NCBI GenBank assembly: GCA_903914045.1
Contig: CAIWNO010000470.1
Coordinates: 1-7,190, forward strand
From: an uncultured bacterium
GTDB taxonomy: Bacteria > Planctomycetota > Phycisphaerae > Phycisphaerales > SM1A02
DNA: 7,190 bases
Direction: 5' to 3'
Shown here one piece after another: positions 1-5,733 of this stretch; positions within the stretch are counted from its first letter, which is position 1, and every line of letters starts with the position of its first letter. The position numbers and the translations under genes were made by a program. A model generated the notes under the pieces. The model saw only the letters and a program-made list of their open reading frames with translations. It searched no databases and was not told the origin of the DNA.

Positions 1-369
1 ATTGCCGCGGAACAAACACATTTTGTTGGTGAAGTGGTGGCGGTACTGGGCGCGCAAACCAAAGAATCATTGGCGCAAGGCTTGGCCGCCGTGGTGGCGC
101 AGTGGGAAAAACTTCCTGACATTCGCAGCATTGATGAGGCCGTGGCGCAAGAAAGTTTCATTGGTCACCTGCGAACTATTTCCAGGGGCGACGCGCAGAC
201 CGTGCTTGCATCTTCGCCGCGCAAGATTGAAGGCGTGTTAAAGATTGAAGGCGCGGATCACTTCTATTTGGAAAGCCAGGCGGCCGTGGTGTATCCACGT
301 GAGGACGGCCAACTGGAAGTGCATTCGTCCACGCAGCACCCAACGGAAACGCAACACGTGGTTGCATAG
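1..369 (+). CDS. xdhB: Xanthine dehydrogenase Mo subunit, N-terminal-side fragment ending at in-frame TAG
   Basis: This is the upstream part of the molybdopterin-binding subunit that oxidises hypoxanthine and xanthine to urate. It is open from the window edge, so the true start and most of the hammerhead domain lie upstream. Residues 1 to about 53 look like the end of the Ald_Xan_dh_C hammerhead domain (FVGEVVAVLGAQT, then WEKLPDIRSIDEA). From about residue 56 the first Moco-binding domain begins, with the family signature DHFYLESQ followed by HSSTQHPTETQ. The Gln of STQ corresponds, from memory of bovine XDH, to the Gln that contacts the molybdenum oxo group. The frame stops at TAG 367-369, exactly where the family continues towards GGGFGGKE. 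The downstream gene part is in the same frame, so nothing is shifted. Identity as XDH is firm. Whether a full protein is made is open. Confidence 0.85.
   Translation: MAAEQTHFVGEVVAVLGAQTKESLAQGLAAVVAQWEKLPDIRSIDEAVAQESFIGHLRTISRGDAQTVLASSPRKIEGVLKIEGADHFYLESQAAVVYPREDGQLEVHSSTQHPTETQHVVA
367..369 (+). other. In-frame amber codon inside xdhB
   Basis: The codons around it read GTT GCA TAG GCG TGC GGC, giving V-A-stop-A-C-G. Homology to XDH continues on both sides without loss or gain of residues, so a single sense codon has become TAG. CAG (Gln) or AAG (Lys) is one base away, and this position is usually basic or polar in the family. It may be a real nonsense mutation, a sequencing error or a read-through site. 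TAG is used as an ordinary terminal stop by the lipoprotein gene at 5145-5147, which argues against codon reassignment. Confidence 0.9.
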
Positions 370-393
370 GCGTGCGGCATTGCGTTTAGCGAT

Positions 394-2322
394 GTGGTGT
401 GCGTTGCCAAAAGATTGGGCGGCGGTTTTGGCGGCAAGGAAACGCAAGCTTCACCATTTGCGGCGTACGCGGCGCTAGTTGCAAAACGCACTGGCCGCGC
501 CGCGCGCATTGTGTTGACCAAGGATGAGGACATGATCATGACGGGCAAGCGCAACCCGTTTCAAATTCACTATGAATGCGGCTTTGATGACAGCGGAAAA
601 ATTCTCGCGCTTGACGCCATGTTGTATTCCGACGGCGGCGCTTACGCCGATTTATCCACGGCCATCATGGAGCGCGCATTGCTGCACTGCGATAACGCGT
701 ACTTTATTCCCGCCGCCAGATTGCGTGGCCAAGTGTGCCGCACCAACTTTCATCCGCACACTGCGTTTCGTGGATTCGGCGGACCCAAAGGCGTGGCGCT
801 CATTGAAATGATCATTGAAGACATTGCGCGCGTGCTTGGCCGCGACGCGTTGGATGTGCGCAAGTTGAATTGTTACGGTCCCGGCCGCGACACAACTCCG
901 TACGGGCAACTTGTGGAAAATAATTGTCTACCCGAACTGTTTGAAACGCTGGAGAAGAAGTGCGACTACCGCGCGCGCCGCCAAGAAATTGATAAATGGA
1001 ACAAGGATGGCGAGCGCAATCCGCACGCGCATCCACGTGGACTTTCATTGACCGCGGTGAAGTTTGGTATTTCATTTTCCACGCGCTTCATGAATCAAGG
1101 CAACGCGCTTGTGAATGTGCACACCGATGGAACGCTGCAAGTTTCCACCGGCGCCGTTGAAATGGGTCAAGGCGTGAACTCGCGCATTGCGGCGCTTGTG
1201 GCGGAGCAGTTTGGTTTGCCAATTGCCGCAGTTCGCATCATGCCCACTTCAACCGAGAAGAATGCGAACACGTCACCCACCGCGGCCAGCGCGGGCACGG
1301 ACCTGAATGGATCCGCGGCCGTGATGGCGTGCGAGAAAATAAAGCAGCGACTTGCAGCGCTGGCGTTTGAGCTGCGAAATATTTCGCATGAACATTGGCC
1401 CACCAAGACTGCGGGGCTGGGAACATGGCCAGAGGTTGCGATTGTCAATGGCGCGCACACTTTCACCGTACTTCCAAGTGGACTATTTGACGGCGCAAAT
1501 GCAGGCGGCGCTGGCTCAAACATTAAAAATAAAACACTTGTTGAGTTTCGTAACTCGATGGTTGTTGTGAGTGAGCCCACGCAACCCGAATTTAAAATTG
1601 ACTTCGCACAATTGGTGCGCGAGGCCTATTTCAATCGCACTTCTGTCAGTGAGTACGGACATTACGCAACCGCGCATCTCACATTTGACAAGATCAAAGG
1701 GCAGGGCCGTCCGTTTCTGTACTTCACGCAAGGCGTTGCGGCCAGCGAAGTTGAACTTGATCCGTACACCGGCGAAATCAAAGTGCTGCGCGTTGACATG
1801 TTGATGGATGTCGGCCGACCAGTGAATCACGCGCTGGACATGGGCCAAGTTCTTGGGGGATTTGTGCAGGGAATGGGCTGGGTCACCACGGAGCATTTGG
1901 TCTACAACGACAATGGTTTGCTTGTGTCGCATTCACCAAGCACGTATAAAATTCCAAGCGTTCAAGACACGCCGCGCATTTTCAACGCGGACTTTATTGT
2001 GAATCAAGGCAACACCGTCAATGTCCGTGGCACCAAAGCCACCGGTGAGCCACCGTTGCTGCTGGCTATTTCCGTGTGGACCGCGGTGCGCGACGCCATC
2101 GCGTCGGCGCGATTGATGAATTCCAAATCAAAGAACTCAGACGATCTCATGACTAGCGCAGCAAGTCACGATCACGCAACTGCGTCCAACAAAAATGTAT
2201 CGTCGCAGTCCAGCGCGACGACAGATCTTGTTCAACTTGCCATTCCCGCCACGGCGGAGCGCGTGCTGCGCGGACTTTCTCCCGAAATGTTCGCTCAGTG
2301 GGAATCATCGCCAACCCCATGA
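394..2322 (+). CDS. xdhB: Xanthine dehydrogenase Mo subunit, main catalytic part after the amber codon
   Basis: This 642-codon open frame holds most of the Moco-binding core. Homology already resumes at 370. The GTG at 394 is only the first possible start and has no clear ribosome binding site. Landmarks, counted from 394, are GGGFGGKE (9-16, with the active-site Glu), IMERALLH (91-98, with the Arg matching substrate-binding Arg880 of bovine XDH as I recall it), AFRGFGGPKG (124-133), EMGQG (256-260), NTSPTAASAGTDLNG (292-306) and GEPPLL (551-556, with the catalytic Glu). ENN..PELFE...KKCDY and KFGISF are typical of the eukaryote-like XDH class. Oddities are Lys where the motif normally has Gln in FGGPQ, a Gly/Asn-rich expansion near 330-397, and a Ser/Asn/Thr-rich linker at 575-611 before the final LAIPATAERVL segment. 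If translation stops at 369 this part would be inactive, because it lacks the upstream STQ glutamine. Confidence 0.85.
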   Translation: MVCVAKRLGGGFGGKETQASPFAAYAALVAKRTGRAARIVLTKDEDMIMTGKRNPFQIHYECGFDDSGKILALDAMLYSDGGAYADLSTAIMERALLHCDNAYFIPAARLRGQVCRTNFHPHTAFRGFGGPKGVALIEMIIEDIARVLGRDALDVRKLNCYGPGRDTTPYGQLVENNCLPELFETLEKKCDYRARRQEIDKWNKDGERNPHAHPRGLSLTAVKFGISFSTRFMNQGNALVNVHTDGTLQVSTGAVEMGQGVNSRIAALVAEQFGLPIAAVRIMPTSTEKNANTSPTAASAGTDLNGSAAVMACEKIKQRLAALAFELRNISHEHWPTKTAGLGTWPEVAIVNGAHTFTVLPSGLFDGANAGGAGSNIKNKTLVEFRNSMVVVSEPTQPEFKIDFAQLVREAYFNRTSVSEYGHYATAHLTFDKIKGQGRPFLYFTQGVAASEVELDPYTGEIKVLRVDMLMDVGRPVNHALDMGQVLGGFVQGMGWVTTEHLVYNDNGLLVSHSPSTYKIPSVQDTPRIFNADFIVNQGNTVNVRGTKATGEPPLLLAISVWTAVRDAIASARLMNSKSKNSDDLMTSAASHDHATASNKNVSSQSSATTDLVQLAIPATAERVLRGLSPEMFAQWESSPTP

Positions 2323-3146
2323 GCCGCGTGATCGCCAACTATCTGGAGCAAGCCAACAAACTCGCCGATCGCGGTGTGGTATTTGCAACCATCACGTTGG
2401 TTCAACCAGAGGGACATGTGCCGCAGGACATTGGCGCCAAAGCGATCGTGACCGAAAGCGGGCTTGCGTGGGGCACCGTTGGTGGTGGTCGACTTGAAGC
2501 GCGCGCCATTGAGCACGCGCTTGCCATGATTGAGCGCGTGAAGTTGGGCGCGGACATCAACACGGTGGTCGACGCCGAAATGATTCGCTATGAATTGCAG
2601 CGCGACTTGAACATGGTGTGCGGAGGCGCGGCAACGTTGTTCTATGAAATTTCCGCGGCCTGCAATTGGAACATCGCCATCTTTGGCGCGGGACATGTTG
2701 CGCAAGCCACCGTGGGGTTGCTGTGCACTTTCGCGTGCAATGTGATTTGCATTGATCATCGCCAAGAGTGGCTGGACAAGATCGCGCCGCGAAGCAACTT
2801 GCGAAAAATTCTAGCTACCGAAATGCCCGAGGAAGTTTATAAGTTGCCCGCGGGAACTTTTTATGTGTGCATGTCGCAAGGCCACGCCACCGACTTGCCA
2901 ATTGTGCGCCAGATTCTGAAGCGCAATCAAGCCGCATTCATTGGCGTGATTGGCAGCGAGCCTAAAGCTCGAACATTACGTGGCGTGTTGTTGAAGGAAG
3001 GTTTCACTGAGGACGCCGTGAATAAAATTCATTGCCCGGTGGGGTTGCCAATCGGAAGCAACGCGCCCACCGAAATTGCGGTCAGTATTGCCGCGCAACT
3101 TTTGCAAACACGCGACGCGTTGGCACACACTGTTTCCAACGCATGA
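2319..3146 (+). CDS. xdhC: XdhC-type molybdenum cofactor insertion/maturation factor
   Basis: A 275-aa XdhC/CoxI family protein. XdhC binds molybdenum cofactor, supports its sulfuration and hands it to the XDH large subunit in the cytoplasm. The N-terminal XdhC/CoxI domain covers about 10-105: EGHVPQDIGAKAIV matches the usual G.tPR..GA.m.v, then WGTVGGGRLEARAI, then MVCGG with a conserved Cys at 101. The C-terminal Rossmann-like domain has IAIFGAGHVAQA (119-130), CIDHRQEW (144-151), FIGVIGS (207-213) and HCPVGLPIGSNAPTEIAVSI (238-257). The ATG at 2319 is chosen because it overlaps the xdhB stop as ATGA, implying translational coupling, and because the family starts near here. A GTG at 2298 would add seven residues. 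The gene is intact, with all family landmarks, even though its presumed client is interrupted. Confidence 0.93.
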   Translation: MSRVIANYLEQANKLADRGVVFATITLVQPEGHVPQDIGAKAIVTESGLAWGTVGGGRLEARAIEHALAMIERVKLGADINTVVDAEMIRYELQRDLNMVCGGAATLFYEISAACNWNIAIFGAGHVAQATVGLLCTFACNVICIDHRQEWLDKIAPRSNLRKILATEMPEEVYKLPAGTFYVCMSQGHATDLPIVRQILKRNQAAFIGVIGSEPKARTLRGVLLKEGFTEDAVNKIHCPVGLPIGSNAPTEIAVSIAAQLLQTRDALAHTVSNA

Positions 3147-3251
3147 CTCACGTCATGGGTCAATACATTCCAGCCAAATGTGCCGCGAGTGATTTAGCGC
3201 TGATATATATTTTTTATCCCGCACAGAAGCGATCGGTTACATTTGTTCAAT

Positions 3252-4166
3252 ATGAAAAATGAATCCGCTTCCGTCGCATCTCCCAAGAAATCCTGGTTTA
3301 CAAAAAAATTAATCATTGTGTGCGCCGCGTCAGTGGTGTTGATTGGTGTGCTGGCTATTTTGTTTCTAGACGCCGCGGCGGCGCGTGTTGTTGCCATAGC
3401 CGGCACCCGTGTGCTAGGCGTGCAAACAACTCTTTCATCCGCGCACATTGCTATTTTTGGTGGCACAAGTTCCTTAAATGAACTTGCCGTGGCGCAACCG
3501 GAGGGTTTTGGAACGGATTCCATGTTCAAGGTGCGCTACGCCGGCGTGACCGCGAATTTGCCTGAGTTGCTTTCAAGCGATGTTGTGATTGAAGAAATCA
3601 ATGTCGATGGCGTGTTGGTGACTTTGGTTGAGAAGGGTAGCAAAGTGAATTTGCAAGTGGTTGCCGACTCGCTCAATCAATCTCCCGATGCGTCGCCAGC
3701 ACCAACTGCTACTCCTGCACCCACAAAAGATTCATCTGGAACGGTCACCATTAAGCAACTGAAAGTCACCGGCATCAAGGTGCTTGTTGAAGGTGATGCA
3801 CATGTCACGGCTGGAAAAATTTTAGAGGTGAATATTCCCGACATTATTGTGGCCGATCTTGGAAGCAAGACGCCTGTAAGCCAAGTGGCAGCGCATGTGA
3901 CCGCGCAACTTATGAATAGAATTTTGCTTGCCATTGTGAAGGCTCAGATTGCTGGCTTGCCCAGCGCCATGGCGAGCGGCCTGCAGAGCGCGGCTGGTAA
4001 AGTTGGAAGTATTTTTAATGGCACCGCCGAATTTCCAATGGTGAAGGGAGCTGGAACCGCGATTAAGGACGGGGTTCAAGATCTTGGCAAAGGCATTAAA
4101 AATATATTTGGTGGCTCAAGCGACAGCGCCGGGAGTGCTGGCGCGGCAACACAGCCACCTCAATAA
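3252..4166 (+). CDS. AsmA-like single-pass membrane protein, uncharacterised
   Basis: A 304-aa protein with a short basic N-terminus (SPKKSWFTKK), one membrane segment at about 19-39, and a long extracytoplasmic part. The region at 50-130 has the pattern I associate with small AsmA/DUF748-like proteins: GTRVLGVQTTLSSAHI, then SLNELAVAQPEGF, MFKV, LLSSDVVIEEINVDG and KGSKVNL. A Pro/Ala/Thr-rich linker (144-160) separates it from a second beta-rich section (TVTIKQLKVTGIKVLVE) and a Gly/Ser/Ala-rich tail. AsmA-type proteins are linked to envelope biogenesis and lipid transfer, but no function for this one follows from sequence. ATG 3252 is preferred over TTG 3243. Neither has a convincing Shine-Dalgarno sequence. 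The 105-base gap after xdhC and the unrelated role suggest a separate gene rather than part of the purine operon. Family placement is tentative. Confidence 0.85.
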   Translation: MKNESASVASPKKSWFTKKLIIVCAASVVLIGVLAILFLDAAAARVVAIAGTRVLGVQTTLSSAHIAIFGGTSSLNELAVAQPEGFGTDSMFKVRYAGVTANLPELLSSDVVIEEINVDGVLVTLVEKGSKVNLQVVADSLNQSPDASPAPTATPAPTKDSSGTVTIKQLKVTGIKVLVEGDAHVTAGKILEVNIPDIIVADLGSKTPVSQVAAHVTAQLMNRILLAIVKAQIAGLPSAMASGLQSAAGKVGSIFNGTAEFPMVKGAGTAIKDGVQDLGKGIKNIFGGSSDSAGSAGAATQPPQ

Positions 4167-4327
4167 TTTTTGAAGCGTTTTGGGCACAGTGAAGTACCAC
4201 GTCTGGAAACCAACGCGTCTATAACTGCGCGGTATGCGGAGTAATTTATAACTTCGATATTTGCTTTGTAATTTGAGTTTTTTGCGTCACGAATGGCGAA
4301 CAATCTACATATATAAATGAATATCGT

Positions 4328-4385
4328 TTCAAATACATGCTTGACCGTTGAGCCAGTCAAGTTTTTTACAAAAAATTCAAATACA
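4328..4385 (+). repeat. Direct repeat TTCAAATACA flanking the leader hairpin
   Basis: An exact 10-base direct repeat occurs at 4328-4337 and 4376-4385, 48 bases apart, with the terminator-like hairpin between the copies. The second copy abuts the ribosome binding site. It may be a regulatory-protein site pair or a chance match in AT-rich sequence. Confidence 0.45.
4340..4367 (+). terminator. Hairpin plus six T's in the leader of the first small gene
   Basis: CTTGAC (4340-4345) pairs perfectly with GTCAAG (4356-4361) around a 10-base loop, followed directly by TTTTTT (4362-4367). This is the layout of an intrinsic terminator, though the stem is short. It lies 174 bases after the AsmA-like gene and 30 bases before the next start codon. 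It could end read-through from upstream or attenuate transcription of the small gene. Confidence 0.5.
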
Positions 4386-4390
4386 AGGGA
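4385..4390 (+). promoter_or_regulatory. Ribosome binding site AAGGGA deciding the start at 4398
   Basis: AAGGGA sits 7 bases before ATG 4398. The in-frame upstream ATG at 4317 has nothing comparable, so 4398 is taken as the start. Confidence 0.55.
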
Positions 4391-4397
4391 AATACAC

Positions 4398-4634
4398 ATG
4401 AAACTGGCAGACACAAACAATTTGGAGAAGCGTTGCGAAGATCATTTAGCCAAAGTGTTGAGCATGATTGATCCAAGTGGGGACTTTGCACAGTGGCAAA
4501 AACAAACGCTTGAGGATTTTCGAACGCTTCGTTCCAATAAGTTTTCAAGCCACATGACCGATCGTCGCGCCCCGCAGAAGCAACTCATCAAAGAGGTTCA
4601 GGCTGATTGTTGTTGCTCATCACAGAAGCCATAA
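4398..4634 (+). CDS. Small protein of unknown function, paralogue A (78 aa)
   Basis: I do not recognise this protein. It is soluble-looking, with no signal or membrane segment. Residues 9-49 align without gaps to residues 12-52 of the next gene, sharing 16 of 41 positions: LE..., E.HL, DP.G.F..W, FR.LR and KF. The pattern suggests two amphipathic helices joined by a DPSGDF turn, with Trp33 and the aromatic/basic face of the second helix as the conserved core. The tail is basic (TDRR, QKQLIK) and ends with a triple cysteine (CCC at 71-73) absent from its partner; this could bind metal or form disulfides, but that is speculation. Codon use is less GCG/CGC-rich than in the neighbours. The paralogue and the good ribosome binding site make it a believable gene despite its size. 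Confidence 0.75.
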   Translation: MKLADTNNLEKRCEDHLAKVLSMIDPSGDFAQWQKQTLEDFRTLRSNKFSSHMTDRRAPQKQLIKEVQADCCCSSQKP

Positions 4635-4648
4635 GAAGTTGGTTTATT

Positions 4649-4676
4649 GCGCACTGCTTCTTTAAAGGAGCTGCGC
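4649..4676 (+). other. Strong bulged hairpin after paralogue A, burying an SD-like sequence
   Basis: The 5' arm is GCGCA (4649-4653), a CT bulge, then GCTTCT (4656-4661). The loop is TTAA (4662-4665). The 3' arm is AGGAGC (4666-4671) then TGCGC (4672-4676). This gives 11 pairs, one of them T-G, starting 14 bases after the stop of paralogue A. There is no T-tract, so it is not a classic intrinsic terminator. It may protect the mRNA 3' end or control expression of paralogue B. AAAGGAG at 4664-4670 lies in the loop and 3' arm, but no start codon follows it closely. Confidence 0.5.
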
Positions 4677-4684
4677 GAGGCAAA

Positions 4685-4711
4685 TTACAAGTCACGCCCT
4701 TTAACTTGTGA
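4685..4711 (+). other. Second hairpin in the spacer between the small genes
   Basis: TTACAAGT (4685-4692) pairs with ACTTGTGA (4704-4711), eight pairs including one T-G, with an 11-base loop. It follows the first spacer hairpin by 8 bases. The rest of the spacer up to 4802 is AT-rich, and I see no convincing promoter in it. Confidence 0.35.
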
Positions 4712-4802
4712 AATAGTGCTGTCTTGAAATAATATTTTAAATTAAATCACTTTTGAAAGAATGTATGTCTCTGTTTGCATTTTCAGGCGTAATGTCAGAT
4801 TG

Positions 4803-4809
4803 AAAAGGA
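4803..4809 (+). promoter_or_regulatory. Ribosome binding site AAAAGGA deciding the start at 4818
   Basis: AAAAGGA is 8 bases before ATG 4818. The in-frame upstream ATG at 4761 has no such site and would add 19 residues with no counterpart in paralogue A. Confidence 0.6.
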
Positions 4810-4817
4810 TTAAAATC

Positions 4818-5063
4818 ATGATCAACGACTCACACGACATCCACGAAAGCCTGGAACAAAAATCTGAAAAACATTTGCTGGATTTCTTCACATCATTTGA
4901 TCCGCATGGGGAGTTTGTGGAGTGGCGAAATAAAATTATGGTGGAGTTTAGAATTTTAAGAGTGAAAAAATTTGGAAATCTTTTACAAACTCAAACCGCG
5001 ATAGTGCAGAATGTGCAGCAGGATCCACATTCACTTGATTGGCGCGAGCTTGATCGCCGTTGA
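4818..5063 (+). CDS. Small protein of unknown function, paralogue B (81 aa)
   Basis: This is an unrecognised protein homologous to the preceding gene over residues 12-52. It keeps SLEQKSEKHL, then DPHGEFVEW (28-36) and EFRILRVKKF (43-52). It reads as a two-helix module with hydrophobic residues spaced for an amphipathic face (LLDFFTSF, then IMVEFRIL) and a DPxGxFxxW turn. The C-terminal part (NLLQTQTAIVQNVQQ, ending DWRELDRR) is unlike paralogue A, has no cysteines and is charged at the end. No signal peptide or membrane segment is seen. It has a clear ribosome binding site and its own 183-base spacer, so it may be transcribed separately from A. It is convergent with the lipoprotein gene. Existence as a gene is well supported by the paralogy; its role is unknown. 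Confidence 0.77.
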   Translation: MINDSHDIHESLEQKSEKHLLDFFTSFDPHGEFVEWRNKIMVEFRILRVKKFGNLLQTQTAIVQNVQQDPHSLDWRELDRR

Positions 5064-5094
5064 GTGCAAAGTTCTCAGTAGAAGTGCGCGGCAT

Positions 5095-5119
5095 GTTGTT
5101 CAGTGGGTAGAAGAGCAAC
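5095..5119. terminator. Hairpin between convergent genes, weak terminator candidate
   Basis: GTTGTTC (5095-5101) pairs with GAGCAAC (5113-5119), seven pairs with one T-G, around an 11-base loop. It lies in the 81-base gap between the convergent stops at 5063 and 5145. No T-tract follows on either strand. It could protect both transcript ends, but termination here is only inferred from position. Confidence 0.25.
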
Positions 5120-5144
5120 CCGCTTGGCAACGACTGATCGCGCG

Positions 5145-5711
5145 CTACTTCAACTTGCTCGCCAACGGATCGTTTGGCATTTTATAAATGTGATCAGCAT
5201 TCACACTAAACGCGCCGCCGTCGGTGGGTTGCAACGTGCCTTCGACCGCGATCCACATGAGTGGTTTCAGTGATCCATCTGCGGCCAGTGAAATTGCCAG
5301 CGGCTTTCCTGATTTGTCCGTGATGTTGACGGACGCCATGGACTTGGCCAATTCAGTGGAGTCTTCGCAGCAATAATCCGCTGGAGTTGGGCAATGAGCG
5401 TCGCCCATTTCAAGGCAGGTCTTCACGGATGCGTCCACCATGGTGAACACGGCGCGGTTGCTGACAAACGGTTTCTCAGATCCACCAATGCGGCCAATCA
5501 TGGCGACATGGTCGCCGGCCTTGGCGCTTTGTCGAACTTTCAACACGCCAAGCGCGCCCGCCGGTTCTTGCGTGATGAATAAATCTTTCGGTAGCGCGGC
5601 GTTCGTGGCGTTCTTGGTTGGCGTAGGCGCGCTTTGATCGCATGCTATGGGCGCGATGATTGCAAGAGCGGTGGTGATGGTCAAAATACTGTGTGTGAGA
5701 AGTGATTTCAT
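5145..5711 (-). CDS. Predicted Cys-rich lipoprotein linked to FtsX-type permeases
   Basis: A 188-aa protein. The N-terminus (MKSLL, hydrophobic to about 20, then PIAC) looks like a lipoprotein signal with lipidated Cys24, although Pro at -3 is unusual. After a Thr/Pro/Asn-rich spacer, the folded part has GDHVAMIGRIGG (66-77), PFVSNRAVFTMVD (81-93) and a cysteine module: C99, C107, then CPTPADYCC ending C114-C115. The final WIAVEGTL...FSVNADHIYK looks like the last strands of an OB-type barrel; that fold is my inference. I recall this family as an uncharacterised planctomycete protein that sits beside this same permease, so it probably works with the transporter at the membrane. ATG 5711 is chosen because of its AGGAGA site; a TTG at 5741 would overlap the permease end and spoil the signal peptide. 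It ends in TAG. Confidence 0.85.
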   Translation of the reverse strand: MKSLLTHSILTITTALAIIAPIACDQSAPTPTKNATNAALPKDLFITQEPAGALGVLKVRQSAKAGDHVAMIGRIGGSEKPFVSNRAVFTMVDASVKTCLEMGDAHCPTPADYCCEDSTELAKSMASVNITDKSGKPLAISLAADGSLKPLMWIAVEGTLQPTDGGAFSVNADHIYKMPNDPLASKLK

Positions 5712-5718
5712 GATGCAG

Positions 5719-5724
5719 TCTCCT
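5719..5724 (-). promoter_or_regulatory. Ribosome binding site AGGAGA for the lipoprotein start at 5711
   Basis: On the minus strand AGGAGA lies 7 bases before ATG 5711, within the 22-base gap after the permease stop. It rules out the upstream TTG start and shows that the lipoprotein is translated independently within the operon. Confidence 0.7.
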
Positions 5725-5733
5725 AAAAAAAGT

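Larger units (their letters stand above)
4167..4397 (+). other. AT-rich intergenic/leader region before the first small paralogue
   Basis: This 231-base stretch is AT-rich and not coding as far as I can see. It contains a TATATAAAT stretch at 4310-4318 that could serve as a -10 element; no well-spaced -35 is visible (TTGCGT at 4282-4287 is too far away). It also contains the terminator-like hairpin at 4340-4367 and the 10-base direct repeat described separately. The frame of the downstream gene is open back to an ATG at 4317, but that start lacks a ribosome binding site and would put the hairpin inside the coding region. Confidence 0.5.

Noticed and set aside
367..369. Recoded TAG as pyrrolysine, or a genome-wide TAG reassignment
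   Set aside because: No pyrrolysine machinery is visible, XDH is not a known pyrrolysine protein, and the lipoprotein gene in the same window uses TAG as its normal stop.
1516..1932. Open frame of 138 codons on the minus strand within xdhB
   Set aside because: It lies opposite a strongly conserved XDH segment, its protein has no recognisable features, and it is explained by codon bias of the sense gene.
3142..3157. Inverted repeat CATGAC/GTCATG around the xdhC stop as a terminator
   Set aside because: Six pairs with a 4-base loop but no T-tract, and part of it is coding. Too weak to call.
4255..4326. Inverted repeat CGATATT/AATATCG in the leader region
   Set aside because: Seven bases in AT-rich sequence with a loop of almost 60 bases; expected by chance.
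4317..4397. Extension of paralogue A to the in-frame ATG at 4317
   Set aside because: No ribosome binding site, the added residues have no match in paralogue B, and it would contain the terminator-like hairpin.
4160..4420. Open frame of 86 codons on the minus strand over the leader of paralogue A
   Set aside because: It starts with TTG without a ribosome binding site, overlaps the better supported small gene and its hairpin, and shows no homology I recognise.
5088..5135. tRNA-like stretch (TTCAGTGGGTAGAAGAGC resembles a D-arm)
   Set aside because: No matching acceptor stem, anticodon arm or T-arm (no GTTCGA-like sequence) can be placed around it. The similarity is limited to the D-arm consensus.
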